Both the position numbers and the translations under genes were made by a program. The notes below the pieces were generated by a model. That model was not told the DNA's origin. It saw only the letters and a program-made list of their open reading frames with translations, and ran no database searches. Below are positions 1 through 8,393 of a stretch of 64,000 nt of DNA, one piece after another. This DNA comes from Nocardia sp. alder85J. Lineage in GTDB: Bacteria; Actinomycetota; Actinomycetes; Mycobacteriales; Mycobacteriaceae. The stretch lies in contig NZ_JAIUCZ020000013.1 of the NCBI RefSeq assembly GCF_020176955.2, positions 62,001 through 126,000 on the forward strand. The letters are read 5' to 3'. Positions within the stretch are counted from its first letter, which is position 1, and each line of letters starts with the position of its first letter.

Positions 1-1431
1 GGCTGGGATCCGACCAAATACGGCATCTCCGCCGACATGGCCGGCTCCATCGACCGGGTGGCGCTGTGGAACATCGTCTGCACGGTGGACGCGTTCCTGT
101 CCTCGGGCTTCACCCCGGCCGAGCTGATGAGCTGGGTGCACCCGGCGCTGGTCGCCAACACCCAGGGCACCGGCATGGGCGGCATGTCCTCCATGCGGTC
201 GCTGTACATCGACAACCTGCTCGGTGAGCCGCGGGCCAACGACATCCTCCAGGAGGCGCTGCCGAACGTGGCGCTGGCGCACGTGGTGCAGTCCTATGTG
301 GGCAGCTACGGCGGCATGATCCACCCGGTCGCGGCCTGCGCGACCGCGGCGGTGTCGGTCGAGGAGGGTGTGGACAAGATCCGCCTCGGCAAGGCCGACG
401 TGGTGGTGGCCGGTGGCTACGACGATCTCGGTATCGAGGGCATCGTGGGCTTCGGTGACATGTCCGCCACCGCCGATTCGGCGGCCATGAGCGCCAAGGG
501 CATCAGCGATCGGTACTTCTCCCGAGCCAACGACCGCCGCCGCGGCGGCTTCGTCGAATCCCAGGGCGGCGGCACGATTCTGCTGGCCCGCGGCGACGTG
601 GCGCTGGCGGCGGGGCTGCCGGTGCTCGGCGTGGTCGCCTACGCGCAGTCGTTCGCCGACGGCGTGCACACCTCGATCCCGGCCCCGGGCCTCGGTGCGC
701 TGAGCGCCGGTCGCGGTGGCGCGGAGTCCCGCCTGGCGGCCGCGCTGCGGAAGCTGGGTGTGGCGCCCGACGAGATCGCGGTGGTGTCCAAGCACGACAC
801 CTCCACGGCCGCCAACGATCCCAACGAGTCGGAGCTGCACGAGCGGCTCGCCGACGTGCTCGGCCGGACCGGCGGTGCTCCGCTGTTCGTGATCTCGCAG
901 AAGTCGCTGACCGGGCACGCCAAGGGCGGCGCCGCCGCCTTCCAGCTGATCGGCCTGTGCCAGGTGCTGGAGCAGGGCGTCATCCCGCCGAACCGCAGCC
1001 TGGACTGCGTCGACGAGAAGATGCAGCAGTACCCGCACCTGGTGTGGCCGCGGCAGCCGCTGCGGTTCGGAGATCGGTTCGCGCTCAAGGCCGGTCTGGT
1101 CACCTCGCTGGGCTTCGGGCACGTGTCCGGGCTGCTGGCGGTGGTGCATCCGCAGGCGTTCATCGAGGCGATCGCCCCGGAGCAGCGCGACGAGTACCTG
1201 CGCCGCGCCGAGCAGCGTCAGCTCGACGGCCGGCAGCGGTTCGCCGAATCCATGTGCGGCGGCGCCCCGCTGTACGAGCGGCCGGCCGATCGTCGCCTCG
1301 GCGGCGACGGCACCCCGGCGGCCAAGATCCGGCAGCTGGAGGCCGACGTGCTGCTCTCGGATCAGGCGCGGCTCAGCGCGGACGGGGTCTACATCCCGAC
1401 CGGCTGCACCACCACGCCGGCTCCGCGGTAA
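1..1431 (+). CDS. fas: Type I fatty acid synthase, C-terminal ketosynthase part (5' end outside window)
   Basis: The frame is open from the first base, so this is the 3' end of a much larger gene. The visible 476 residues are the beta-ketoacyl synthase region of the fungal/mycobacterial-type multifunctional FAS-I, which makes the C16-C26 acyl-CoA primers used in mycolic acid synthesis. The nucleophilic cysteine lies in the motif HPVAACATAAVS (codon 337-339). The two downstream catalytic histidines are in SKHDTS and TGHAKGGAAAFQ, and an acidic C-terminal tail follows. The acpS gene directly downstream supplies the phosphopantetheinyl transferase that activates the ACP domain of this same protein, an arrangement conserved in mycolate-producing actinobacteria. 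A strong hairpin lies between the two genes. Confidence 0.93.
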   Translation, partial: GWDPTKYGISADMAGSIDRVALWNIVCTVDAFLSSGFTPAELMSWVHPALVANTQGTGMGGMSSMRSLYIDNLLGEPRANDILQEALPNVALAHVVQSYVGSYGGMIHPVAACATAAVSVEEGVDKIRLGKADVVVAGGYDDLGIEGIVGFGDMSATADSAAMSAKGISDRYFSRANDRRRGGFVESQGGGTILLARGDVALAAGLPVLGVVAYAQSFADGVHTSIPAPGLGALSAGRGGAESRLAAALRKLGVAPDEIAVVSKHDTSTAANDPNESELHERLADVLGRTGGAPLFVISQKSLTGHAKGGAAAFQLIGLCQVLEQGVIPPNRSLDCVDEKMQQYPHLVWPRQPLRFGDRFALKAGLVTSLGFGHVSGLLAVVHPQAFIEAIAPEQRDEYLRRAEQRQLDGRQRFAESMCGGAPLYERPADRRLGGDGTPAAKIRQLEADVLLSDQARLSADGVYIPTGCTTTPAPR

Positions 1432-1462
1432 GTAGTCACTGCGACAATCGAAATCGCCGTCT

Positions 1463-1496
1463 CAGCGCGACCGGTGCCCCCGTACCGGTCGCGCTG
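1463..1496. terminator. 13-bp stem hairpin between fas and acpS
   Basis: A perfect inverted repeat, CAGCGCGACCGGT and its complement, is separated by an 8-base loop. There is no T tract, as is usual in high-GC actinobacteria. It could end or attenuate fas transcription while acpS is read from its own promoter or by read-through. Confidence 0.55.
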
Positions 1497-1567
1497 GTAT
1501 GTTGCTGCCTGGTATGCCTGCCGCGCGAACACATTCGCCGCACGAACGACGAGGAGCCTCCCCCGCT

Positions 1568-1990
1568 GTGACCATTCTCGGAATCGGCTTGGACCTGGTG
1601 ACCATCTCGGAATTCACCGAACAGATCGAACGCACCGGAACCACGATGCTCCGGGAGAGTTTCACCGCCGGTGAGCGTCGCTACTGTGAGGGCCGGGCCA
1701 CCGATCGCTCCCGCAGCTACGCCGCCCGCTGGGCGGCCAAGGAGGCGGTGCTGAAGGCGTGGGCCTCGTCGCGTTTCGCTCGCAGCCCGCAGATCGGTGA
1801 CAATCCGTATCCGCTGATCGAGGTCGTCAACGACGCCTGGGGACGGCCCAGCATCAAATTGCACGGCCTCGCAGCCGAATTCCTGCCCCGGGTCCGGGTG
1901 CACCTGTCGCTGACCCACGACGGCGATACCGCCGCCGCGATGGTGGTGCTGGAGGATCCGGGCGAACTCGCCGACCTCATCGAGGGGTGA
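1568..1990 (+). CDS. acpS: Holo-[acyl-carrier-protein] synthase AcpS
   Basis: This transfers 4'-phosphopantetheine from CoA to the ACP domain of FAS-I. GTG at 1568 is chosen because the family N-terminus (GIGLDLVTISEF) begins right after it and an AGGAG-like site lies about ten bases upstream; an upstream in-frame ATG at 1499 would add 23 unrelated residues. The Mg-binding Asp is in GIGLDLV, the catalytic Glu in AAKEAVLKAW, and the C-terminal strand LSLTHDGDTAAAMVV is typical. At 140 residues it matches mycobacterial AcpS. It follows fas, its likely substrate gene. Confidence 0.93.
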   Translation: MTILGIGLDLVTISEFTEQIERTGTTMLRESFTAGERRYCEGRATDRSRSYAARWAAKEAVLKAWASSRFARSPQIGDNPYPLIEVVNDAWGRPSIKLHGLAAEFLPRVRVHLSLTHDGDTAAAMVVLEDPGELADLIEG

Positions 1991-1994
1991 GCGG

Positions 1995-2020
1995 TCCGGT
2001 TGCCCGCCGCGGCAACCGGA
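1995..2020. terminator. Hairpin between convergent acpS and TetR gene
   Basis: A perfect 10-bp stem (TCCGGTTGCC and its complement) with a 6-base loop starts 5 bases after the acpS stop and ends 10 bases before the stop of the convergent TetR gene. The position suggests a bidirectional terminator. Confidence 0.6.
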
Positions 2021-2029
2021 TTCACACCC

Positions 2030-2743
2030 TCAGTCCGGGCGCTGCCCGCCCATCCGGGATTCCTTCTCGGCGACCAGCAGATAGGCGACCATCAGCCGCT
2101 TGAGCTCGGCGACGGCATCCTCGTGGCTGAGCCCGTCCTGCACGGAGAAGTTCAGCATCGAATAGACCACGTGCACCAGCACCTGCGCCATGATCGCGCG
2201 CCGGGCCGGCGGGGTGCGCGGCATCAGCGGGCGCAGCATCTGCTGCACCACGTCGGCGAACTCGTTGAGATGCAGTGCGCCCGTGGCCCGGGTGGACGGG
2301 GTGGACTGCATGGCCAGCCACACCTCGCGCCGCGACGGATCGGTCAGCCACAGCCCGGCCAGATGGTCGACGAGCTTGTTCATGTGCCGCAGCCAGTCCA
2401 TCGACGGGACCTCGCCGTGGAATTCCGACAATTCCTGGGTGACGGCCACCAGATCCTGGCGATTGAGTTCGCAGACGATCACGTACTTGTTGGCGAAGAA
2501 CTGATAAAGCGTTCCGATCGGAACCTCGGCGCGGGCGGCGACTTCCTCACAGGTGAACGACTCGAATCCGACCTCGACCAGCAATTCCCGCGAGGACTGC
2601 AACAGGGCGTCGAACTTGCGCTTGCTGCGTTCCTGGGTGGGGCGGCGGCGGGGCATCAACTCCTGCGGATCGTCCTGCAACTCCACCGCGGGGTCCGGAC
2701 GCCGTTTCTGCTTCGTCGCCGTGTGCACTTCCACCACATTCAC
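2030..2743 (-). CDS. TetR-family transcriptional regulator
   Basis: The DNA-binding domain starts at PTQERSKRKFDALL, with the recognition segment VAARAEVPIGTLYQFFANKY. A ligand domain of about 140 residues follows. The start is uncertain. GTG at 2743 or 2728 gives an N-terminal tail rich in Lys/Arg, while ATG at 2656 (AGGAG three bases upstream) gives the bare TetR core. The tail keeps GC-rich third positions, so a longer start is preferred. It is divergent from the gene at 2890 and convergent with acpS. The ligand is unknown; a role in lipid metabolism is only suggested by the neighbours. Confidence 0.85.
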   Translation of the reverse strand: MNVVEVHTATKQKRRPDPAVELQDDPQELMPRRRPTQERSKRKFDALLQSSRELLVEVGFESFTCEEVAARAEVPIGTLYQFFANKYVIVCELNRQDLVAVTQELSEFHGEVPSMDWLRHMNKLVDHLAGLWLTDPSRREVWLAMQSTPSTRATGALHLNEFADVVQQMLRPLMPRTPPARRAIMAQVLVHVVYSMLNFSVQDGLSHEDAVAELKRLMVAYLLVAEKESRMGGQRPD

Positions 2744-2889
2744 CAGGCTAGCGGTAGCGACACACGGATGACACGCGCCAGTGCCACTGATATTCCGTTT
2801 CGTGGCCGCGCGCAGCCCATCCGGGCTGCTACCGGTGACGAACCCCTTCCACATTTTCATTGGAATCCACCTTGCGGAAGGCATTTCTT

Positions 2890-4569
2890 GTGGCTGTATC
2901 CGTGTTGACTTTCGGCGTTTCCACCGAACGCGGCACCGTCCACGCGGTGGCTCTGACCTGCCCCGGCGACGGCCCCGACGGTACGGAGGCGGCCAAGCTG
3001 CCCGACCGGGTCGTGGTGCATCGCACGCGCGAGGTCGGCGAGGCCGCCGACCTCGGTGTGCTGGTCGCCGAGATTCTCGCCGAACTGGCCGACGAGGTCG
3101 GGCCGGACTCGGAGATCGCCGGCACCGCGGTCACCTATCGCGATTCCGCGCAGCGGCGCGCGATCGTCACCGCCCTCGCGGGCGGGCGCTGGCACGACGC
3201 CTCGCTGGTGTCGGCCAGGTCCGCGCATCTGAGCCTGGCCGGCGCGCTGGCCTGGGCCGACGATTTCGACCATCTGATGGTGTGCGAGGTGTCGCCCGGA
3301 TATCAGGCGTTCACCGTCGTCTCGCCGGATCGCGATCGGGTGCTGGCGACGTTCGCGGCCGCCTGCCCCGCGGTGACGGAGACGGCGCTGCGGCCCGTCG
3401 TGACGGCGGCCCGGGATCAGCTGGAGGCCGAGGACCTGCGACCGGACGCGGTGGTGCTGGTCGGTTCGGCGGCCCCGGAGGCGCAGGTCGCCGCGGCATT
3501 GAACGCGGGCTTCACCGCACCGGTGATCAAGTCCCGGATGGCCGCGAGCGCGGCGGCGATCGGGGCCGCGCTGGTGGTGCAGCCGGAACCGGCCGCCGCC
3601 GCGGGACCGGGCGGACGGCGGCGCGCCGCGCGCGGCAGTACGGCGCTGTTCGCGGCGGCCGGCGTGCTGGCCGGTGGGCTGGTCGTGGGCGGCGCCTACC
3701 AGATGTCGGTGTCGCACCGATCCGTCGAGCCGGTCACGAGCGACCCGCAGGTGGCCGCCGAGAACCATCGCGTGCTGCACCAGGCCCCGGAACAGCCGGA
3801 AACCCGCCCGGAAGGCGATCAGAGCGCCCCGACCGCGATTCCGGCACCCGGAACCGCCGCCGACCCGTCGACCGGCGCAGGCGACACCGAGACGGTCACC
3901 GTCGACCCCTCCGGGCTGCCCTGGAACACGGGCCGCAACGCGACGGCCACCGGACACGGCCGCTGGCCCATGCCGTTGAAGCCCGAGCGGGCGGGCGCGG
4001 ACGCGGGCACCCCCGCCACGGACCCCGGAGCGGGCAGCCCGGACCCCGGTACGGCCGGGACGAATCCCGGCGCAGCCGGAACGGATTCCGGTACGGCCGG
4101 GACGAATACCGGGGCAGCCGGAACGGATTCCGGTACGGCCGGGACGAATACCGGGGCAGCCGGCGCGGATTCCGGGGCCGGTGGAGCCGATACCGGCGCG
4201 GGCGGTACCAGCACCGGGGCCGGTGGCGCAGGGGCCTCGAATTCCGGCGCGGGGGGAACGGATGCTGGTGCGACCGCGACGAATTCCGATGCGGCGGCCG
4301 GGCGGCACGGTGCAGACACGGGCGCCACCGGCGCGAATTCCGGAGTGGCCGGCGCGGATTCGAGTGCGGCGGGTTCGACCAACGCGGACGCGATGGTCAT
4401 GATCCCTGCCGCGCAATCCAGTGTCGCCGCCGACACCCCCGGCGAGGGCCTGCTGTTTCCGGGCGAGACGGCCCCGCCCACCCCGGACAACCCCGAGTTC
4501 GGTCACTGGCTGGACAACCACTGGCGGATGACGATGCAGGCTGTGCTGTCCGCCATGCCCCGAACCTGA
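2890..4569 (+). CDS. DUF7159-like membrane protein with low-complexity Gly/Ala/Thr C-terminal region
   Basis: Function unknown. The N-terminal 220 residues resemble the actinobacterial DUF7159-type domain (a GVS-type strand, then alternating strands and helices like an actin/Hsp70 N-lobe). A single membrane segment follows (GSTALFAAAGVLAGGLVVGGAYQ), then about 280 residues dominated by G, A, T, D, N and S. A hydrophobic end follows (NPEFGHWLDNHWRMTMQAVL). GTG at 2890 is chosen because GGAAGG lies 8 bases upstream; ATG at 2860 is possible. Three nearly identical 42-bp units lie within the low-complexity part, so its length may vary between strains. It is divergent from the TetR gene. Confidence 0.75.
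   Translation: MAVSVLTFGVSTERGTVHAVALTCPGDGPDGTEAAKLPDRVVVHRTREVGEAADLGVLVAEILAELADEVGPDSEIAGTAVTYRDSAQRRAIVTALAGGRWHDASLVSARSAHLSLAGALAWADDFDHLMVCEVSPGYQAFTVVSPDRDRVLATFAAACPAVTETALRPVVTAARDQLEAEDLRPDAVVLVGSAAPEAQVAAALNAGFTAPVIKSRMAASAAAIGAALVVQPEPAAAAGPGGRRRAARGSTALFAAAGVLAGGLVVGGAYQMSVSHRSVEPVTSDPQVAAENHRVLHQAPEQPETRPEGDQSAPTAIPAPGTAADPSTGAGDTETVTVDPSGLPWNTGRNATATGHGRWPMPLKPERAGADAGTPATDPGAGSPDPGTAGTNPGAAGTDSGTAGTNTGAAGTDSGTAGTNTGAAGADSGAGGADTGAGGTSTGAGGAGASNSGAGGTDAGATATNSDAAAGRHGADTGATGANSGVAGADSSAAGSTNADAMVMIPAAQSSVAADTPGEGLLFPGETAPPTPDNPEFGHWLDNHWRMTMQAVLSAMPRT
4048..4173 (+). repeat. Three tandem 42-bp units inside the coding region
   Basis: Units begin at 4048, 4090 and 4132, and each encodes 14 residues of the type GTAGTNTGAAGTDS. 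The middle units are nearly identical at base level, and more degenerate GA-T/D-SGA units follow to about 4390. The pattern is that of recent slippage or unequal exchange inside a secreted or surface-exposed linker. Confidence 0.8.
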
Positions 4570-4586
4570 TCAGCAGCGCACGACCC

Positions 4587-4613
4587 GGCCCGCGGCCCAC
4601 CCGGCCGCGGGCC
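4587..4613. terminator. Bidirectional terminator hairpin
   Basis: A perfect 11-bp stem (GGCCCGCGGCC and its complement) with a 5-base loop lies between the convergent ends of the membrane-protein gene and bcp. Confidence 0.65.
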
Positions 4614-4628
4614 TTACGTCTTCGGCTC

Positions 4629-5102
4629 CTACACCGACAGGTCGCGGCGCAGTTTCGCGACGTGGCCGGTGGCGCGCACGTTGTACTGGGCGAGGGCGAT
4701 CTTGCCCTCCTCGTCGACCAGGAAGGTCGAGCGGATCACGCCGGTGACGGTCTTGCCGTACATGGTTTTCTCGCCGAAGGCGCCCCACTCGGTCAGCACC
4801 GCGCGGTCGGGGTCGGACAGCAGCGGGAAGGTGAGCTGCTCGGCGTCGCGGAATTTGGCCAGTTTGGCGGGCTTGTCGGGGGAGATGCCGACGACGTCGA
4901 TGCCCGCGCCGTCGAGCTCGGCCAGGCTGTCGCGGAAGTCGCAGGCCTGCTTGGTACATCCGGGGGTGCTCGCCGCCGGGTAGAAATACACGATCACCTT
5001 GCGGCCGCGATAGTCGGCGAGCGACACCGGTTTACCGTCGGCGTCGGGGAGGGTGAACGCGGGGGCGGTGTCACCGGTAGTCAGGCGGTGGTTCTCGGTC
5101 AT
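4629..5102 (-). CDS. bcp: Thioredoxin-dependent thiol peroxidase (BCP-type peroxiredoxin)
   Basis: This reduces hydroperoxides through a peroxidatic cysteine and is recycled by thioredoxin. Starting at ATG 5102 the protein is 157 residues. The peroxidatic Cys49 is in the motif STPGCTKQACDF, and the resolving Cys54 is five residues later on the same helix, as in alpha/BCP-type Prx. The WGxFGEKxMYGK and RSTFLVDEEG segments typical of Bcp are present. A start further upstream (5150) would add unrelated residues. It is probably monocistronic, divergent from the DUF3618 gene. Confidence 0.95.
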   Translation of the reverse strand: MTENHRLTTGDTAPAFTLPDADGKPVSLADYRGRKVIVYFYPAASTPGCTKQACDFRDSLAELDGAGIDVVGISPDKPAKLAKFRDAEQLTFPLLSDPDRAVLTEWGAFGEKTMYGKTVTGVIRSTFLVDEEGKIALAQYNVRATGHVAKLRRDLSV

Positions 5103-5223
5103 GACCGAGCACGGTAGCCGACGGCGGTGACAATCACGCAGGCCCGCCACGACATCCCGGCGGTCGGATAAGCGCGGCTAGACTCGCGTGTCGACGGCAG
5201 CACACGAGAACACAGGAGACGAC

Positions 5224-5448
5224 GTGGCGAGAGATACCGAGAGTATCGAGCGGGAGATCGAGGCCGCACGCAACCGGCTGGCGAACACACTCGACGAGCT
5301 CGCGGTGCGCGCCGACCCGCAGCGGATCGCCGACAACACCAAGCGTGCGATTCTCGCGAAGCTGGACCAGCCGAAGGTGAAGTACAGCCTGATCGGCGCC
5401 GGTGCGCTGGTCGTGCTGGTGACGGCGGTGCGGATCTTCCGGCGCTGA
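5224..5448 (+). CDS. DUF3618-family small membrane protein
   Basis: This is a 74-residue protein starting at GTG 5224, with AGGAGA about seven bases upstream. It has an N-terminal charged helix (ESIEREIEAARNRLANTLDEL) typical of DUF3618 and a single C-terminal membrane helix (YSLIGAGALVVLVTAVRIF). Family function is unknown; the shape is a tail-anchored cytoplasmic coiled coil. It ends 20 bases before a strong bidirectional hairpin. Confidence 0.88.
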   Translation: MARDTESIEREIEAARNRLANTLDELAVRADPQRIADNTKRAILAKLDQPKVKYSLIGAGALVVLVTAVRIFRR

Positions 5449-5467
5449 CCTCGGGCGCTCGAAACAC

Positions 5468-5500
5468 GAACACCCGGTGCGGATTCCGCACCGGGTGTTC
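5468..5500. terminator. Bidirectional terminator, 15-bp perfect stem
   Basis: GAACACCCGGTGCGG is followed by a 3-base loop and its exact complement. It sits between the convergent ends of the DUF3618 and Excalibur genes, and is the strongest hairpin I found in the window. Confidence 0.8.
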
Positions 5501-5525
5501 CGGTCTCTGCGGCCGGGTGGGTGAA

Positions 5526-5837
5526 TCAGACGGTCGGGCAGGCCATTCCGGTGCCGTCGGGATCCAGGTGCGGCGAGTAGCCGGGCTCGCCGCGGAACAG
5601 CGGCGCCCGGCCGGCCGCGCGGGCCTCGTCGCAGTTCTTGAACGTGCCGCCCGCCGAACCGGTCTGGGTCAGACCAGACGAACCGGTGGATCCGATGACA
5701 TCATCGATCCCGGACGAGCCGGTGCCGGCCGAGCCGGTGATGATGGGGTCGGCCAGTGCGGCCGGGGCGGTGAAAGCAATCGGGGCTGCGAGGGTGATCA
5801 GTCCCGCGCCGGTCACGATGAGCCTGCGAACGTTCAT
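5526..5837 (-). CDS. Secreted Excalibur calcium-binding domain protein
   Basis: This 103-residue protein has a Sec signal peptide (hydrophobic core LIVTGAGLITLAAPIAFTAPA, cleavage near ALA-DP), then a Ser/Gly/Thr-rich linker and a C-terminal Excalibur domain. The domain is recognised by FKNCDEARAAG, EPGYSPHLDPDGTGMAC and its DxDxDGxxC-like loop. Excalibur domains are extracellular and often accompany nucleases or surface proteins; here the domain stands alone. The exact role is unknown. Confidence 0.85.
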   Translation of the reverse strand: MNVRRLIVTGAGLITLAAPIAFTAPAALADPIITGSAGTGSSGIDDVIGSTGSSGLTQTGSAGGTFKNCDEARAAGRAPLFRGEPGYSPHLDPDGTGMACPTV

Positions 5838-6019
5838 GTAGTCCTCGATAGGTTGCGGTGGGTTCGGGCGAGCCGACCGGCGCTCCCCGTTGCGCCCGCC
5901 GCCTCGGAGCTGTATCCGGTGACTGCTGGACAGCGGCCCGGCCGCGAGCCGCCGAGTCCACCTTTCTGATGGGCCGCGCCGTTGTCAACTCGGGCGGCCT
6001 GAAGCCGCTTACCGGCGAG

Positions 6020-6997
6020 TCACTCGCCGAGCCGCCGGGCCGCCAGGTGCTCTGCGGGGATCGTACCCATCCGACCGGCCTCGAAATCCTCGATCGCCTC
6101 GATGATCTCCTGCTTGCTGTTCATCACGAACGGCCCGTACTGCACCACCGGCTCCCGGATCGGCTCGCCGCCGAGCAGCAGCACCTCCAGATTCCCGGTG
6201 GGGGTGTCCTGCCGCGCGTCGGCGGTCACCGTGATCGCGTCGCCGGCGCCGAGCACCGCGAGCTGCCCGGCGCCGATCGGCCGGCCCTCGGTCCCGGCCG
6301 TGCCGCTGCCGGACAAGACGTACACCATCGACGAGAAGTGCTGTGGCCAGGGCATTTCCAGCCGGGCTCCGGGGCTGATCGAGGCGTGTGCGTAGGCGAT
6401 CGGGGTGTAGGTGGATCCAGGACCTTCGAATCCGTCGACCGTGCCCGCGATGAGGCGTACCAGCGCGCCACCGTCGTGCGTGGTGACCAGGGTGAGTTCG
6501 CTCGCACGCAGATCCTGGTAACGCGGCGGCGCCATCTTCAGCGCGCGCGGCAGATTCACCCACAGCTGGATGCCGTGAAAGAGGCCGCCGGAGATCACCA
6601 GCGGCTCGTCGGGCAGTTCGTCGTGCAGGATGCCGGAACCGGCCGTCATCCATTGGGTGTCGCCCTCGCTGATCATGCCGCCGCCACCGTTGGAGTCGTG
6701 GTGGACCATCGTCCCGTCCAGCATGTAGGTGACGGTCTCGAAGCCGCGGTGCGGATGCCAGGGCGCGCCCTTGGCCTCGTACGGCTGATAGGCGACCGGT
6801 CCCATCTGGTCGAGCAGGATGAACGGATCGGCCGAGCGCAGATCCATACTCGGGAACGGCCGGGTGACCTGGAATCCGGCGCCCTCGCGCTGGGTCTGCC
6901 CGGTGACGACGGCACGCACCGGCCGCTGCCGCTGGGTCTCGGCCGGGCGGGACAGCCGCGGCAGCACCAGGATGTCGTCGACGGTGATGGCGGGCAT
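6020..6997 (-). CDS. Pirin family protein
   Basis: This is a bicupin of 325 residues. ATG 6997 is used because GAGGAGGTC lies just upstream. The pirin N-terminal metal site is visible in WHPHRGFETVTYMLDG, with further histidines in MVHHDSNGGGGMI and FHGIQLWVN, and a C-terminal pirin domain follows. Pirins are Fe-containing quercetinase-like enzymes or redox-dependent co-regulators. It is transcribed divergently from a MarR gene with a palindrome in the 61-base gap, so it is probably repressed by that MarR protein, possibly in response to phenolics or oxidants. Confidence 0.92.
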   Translation of the reverse strand: MPAITVDDILVLPRLSRPAETQRQRPVRAVVTGQTQREGAGFQVTRPFPSMDLRSADPFILLDQMGPVAYQPYEAKGAPWHPHRGFETVTYMLDGTMVHHDSNGGGGMISEGDTQWMTAGSGILHDELPDEPLVISGGLFHGIQLWVNLPRALKMAPPRYQDLRASELTLVTTHDGGALVRLIAGTVDGFEGPGSTYTPIAYAHASISPGARLEMPWPQHFSSMVYVLSGSGTAGTEGRPIGAGQLAVLGAGDAITVTADARQDTPTGNLEVLLLGGEPIREPVVQYGPFVMNSKQEIIEAIEDFEAGRMGTIPAEHLAARRLGE

Positions 6998-7028
6998 GGG
7001 GACCTCCTCGAACAGGTTTGGTGTCCAT

Positions 7029-7045
7029 GTCAACTAAAAGCTGAC
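7029..7045. promoter_or_regulatory. MarR operator between pirin and marR
   Basis: The near-perfect palindrome GTCAACTAAAAGCTGAC (arms GTCAaCT/AGcTGAC) lies in the divergent promoter gap and could control both genes. Confidence 0.6.
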
Positions 7046-7058
7046 TAGGATCATTCCC

Positions 7059-7520
7059 ATGGTGCGATGGCTCTCCGCGGAGGAGCAGACGACCTGGTCG
7101 GCGTACATCCGGATGCGGCAGCGGCTGGAGGCCGCGATGACGGCCGGCCTGGCCCGCGACGGGCTCTCGATGCCGGACTACGAGATCATGGTGGCGCTGT
7201 CGGCCGCCCCCGGCGGCCGCCTGCGGGCCCGCGATCTGGCGGCGGAGATCTGCTGGGACAAGAGCCGGCTGTCCAAGCACCTGGCCCGGATGGACGCCCG
7301 CGGCCTGGTCGAACGCGCCCCCGCCGCCGACGACGCCCGCGGCATCTCGGTCTGCCTGACCGAGCACGGCCGCGACGCCCTGCACCGCGCCGCCCCCAAT
7401 CACGTCGAACTGGTCCGCGAACTGTTCGTGGACGAGCTCAGCGCCGACGAATCGGTCCTGCTGCGCACCCTGTCCGAGCGTGTCGCCACCGCCGCCGAAC
7501 GACTCACCGATCTGGACTGA
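7059..7520 (+). CDS. MarR-family transcriptional regulator
   Basis: This 153-residue winged-helix repressor has dimerisation helices at both ends. The recognition helix lies in LRARDLAAEICWDKSRLSKHLARMDARGLV, and the wing is in RAPAADDARGISVCLTEHG. ATG 7059 follows the operator-like palindrome by 13 bases, leaving almost no leader. It is divergent from the pirin gene, its likely target. A second MarR gene 400 bases downstream belongs to a different branch. Confidence 0.93.
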   Translation: MVRWLSAEEQTTWSAYIRMRQRLEAAMTAGLARDGLSMPDYEIMVALSAAPGGRLRARDLAAEICWDKSRLSKHLARMDARGLVERAPAADDARGISVCLTEHGRDALHRAAPNHVELVRELFVDELSADESVLLRTLSERVATAAERLTDLD

Positions 7521-7521
7521 A

Positions 7522-7860
7522 TCAGGATTGCGCGGTCCAGGGCCGCACCGGGGGCTTGACCCAGAGGATCTTCTCGTCCGGGTTCTCCCGGCGGGCGGCG
7601 GGGTGGTTCGGATTGCGTTGCGCCCAGGCGTCTTTCTCGTCCAGCAGGTTCGTGACCAGGGTCCAGGTCTCGTCGGTGCTGGGTGGGTTGATCCCGGCGG
7701 CGCGGGCGAGTTTGCGGCGGGTGGCGGCGGGGACCTCGTGCAGTTCGGCACCGGTGATCCCGCGGTGCCACAGGTAACCGGCCAGCCGCCGGGCTTTCTC
7801 GGCGCGTTCTTTCGAGGCGTGCCCGGTGTGGGCCCAGTCGGTGTGGTCCGGGTCGGTCAT
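7522..7860 (-). CDS. Conserved hypothetical protein (small, soluble)
   Basis: This 112-residue protein is rich in charged residues. It contains SKERAEKARRLAGYLWHRGITGAELHEVPAATRRKLARAAGI, which looks like a small helical bundle, and ends in LWVKPPVRPWTAQS. ATG 7860 is preferred over ATG 7872. No family is recognised. It ends two bases from the convergent MarR stop and lies downstream of a second MarR gene on the same strand. Confidence 0.6.
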   Translation of the reverse strand: MTDPDHTDWAHTGHASKERAEKARRLAGYLWHRGITGAELHEVPAATRRKLARAAGINPPSTDETWTLVTNLLDEKDAWAQRNPNHPAARRENPDEKILWVKPPVRPWTAQS

Positions 7861-7930
7861 GGCGGCGGTCATCCTGGCGGCGCGGGTGTGGACTGGGCGG
7901 CGGCGCCCGGCGTCGAGCGTAGCGGGCGGC

Positions 7931-8377
7931 TCACCAGAGGGCCGGGCGCACCCGTCCGGGCGTGACCACCCGGGCCAGCCGGTCGCGGGTCTCGCCGACG
8001 GCCTGCGGGCCGAGTATCGATGCCCAGCGCTGCGCGAAGCCGTTCGCGGCGGCCTCGGCCGCGCGGGTGACCGCCCAGCCGCGGTCGGTGAGGGTGATCA
8101 GCCGAGCACGGGCGTCGCGCGGATGCGGGTTGCGGACCGCGTAGCCCTTCGTCACCAACTCCTCCACCAGCTGGCTGGCCGCCTGTTTGGTGACGCCGAG
8201 ATGGTCGGCGATCTCGCCGACGGTGGCCCCGACCGGGGCCATCCGCACGAAGGCGAAACCGTGGGCGGGGCGCAGGTCGGTGAATCCGGCCGCCGTGACG
8301 CCGGCGTGGATGGCGTCGGTGACCTCCGCGGCAGCCGCCAGCAATAGCAGGGGGAGATCGGTGGCAGGTGCGGACAT
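7931..8377 (-). CDS. MarR-family transcriptional regulator
   Basis: This 148-residue winged-helix protein has a clear recognition region (TVGEIADHLGVTKQAASQLVEELVTKGYAVR) and a wing with DARARLITLTDRG. It is divergent from a cupin gene, with two palindromes in the 83-base gap, so it probably represses itself and the cupin. Confidence 0.9.
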   Translation of the reverse strand: MSAPATDLPLLLLAAAAEVTDAIHAGVTAAGFTDLRPAHGFAFVRMAPVGATVGEIADHLGVTKQAASQLVEELVTKGYAVRNPHPRDARARLITLTDRGWAVTRAAEAAANGFAQRWASILGPQAVGETRDRLARVVTPGRVRPALW

Positions 8378-8393
8378 GAGTACATGGTGGCAC

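Noticed and set aside
2781..5117. Very long plus-strand open frame overlapping the DUF7159-like gene
   Set aside because: It is rich in Arg and Gly with no domains and is a shadow frame of the real gene in high-GC DNA; it also runs through the antisense of bcp.
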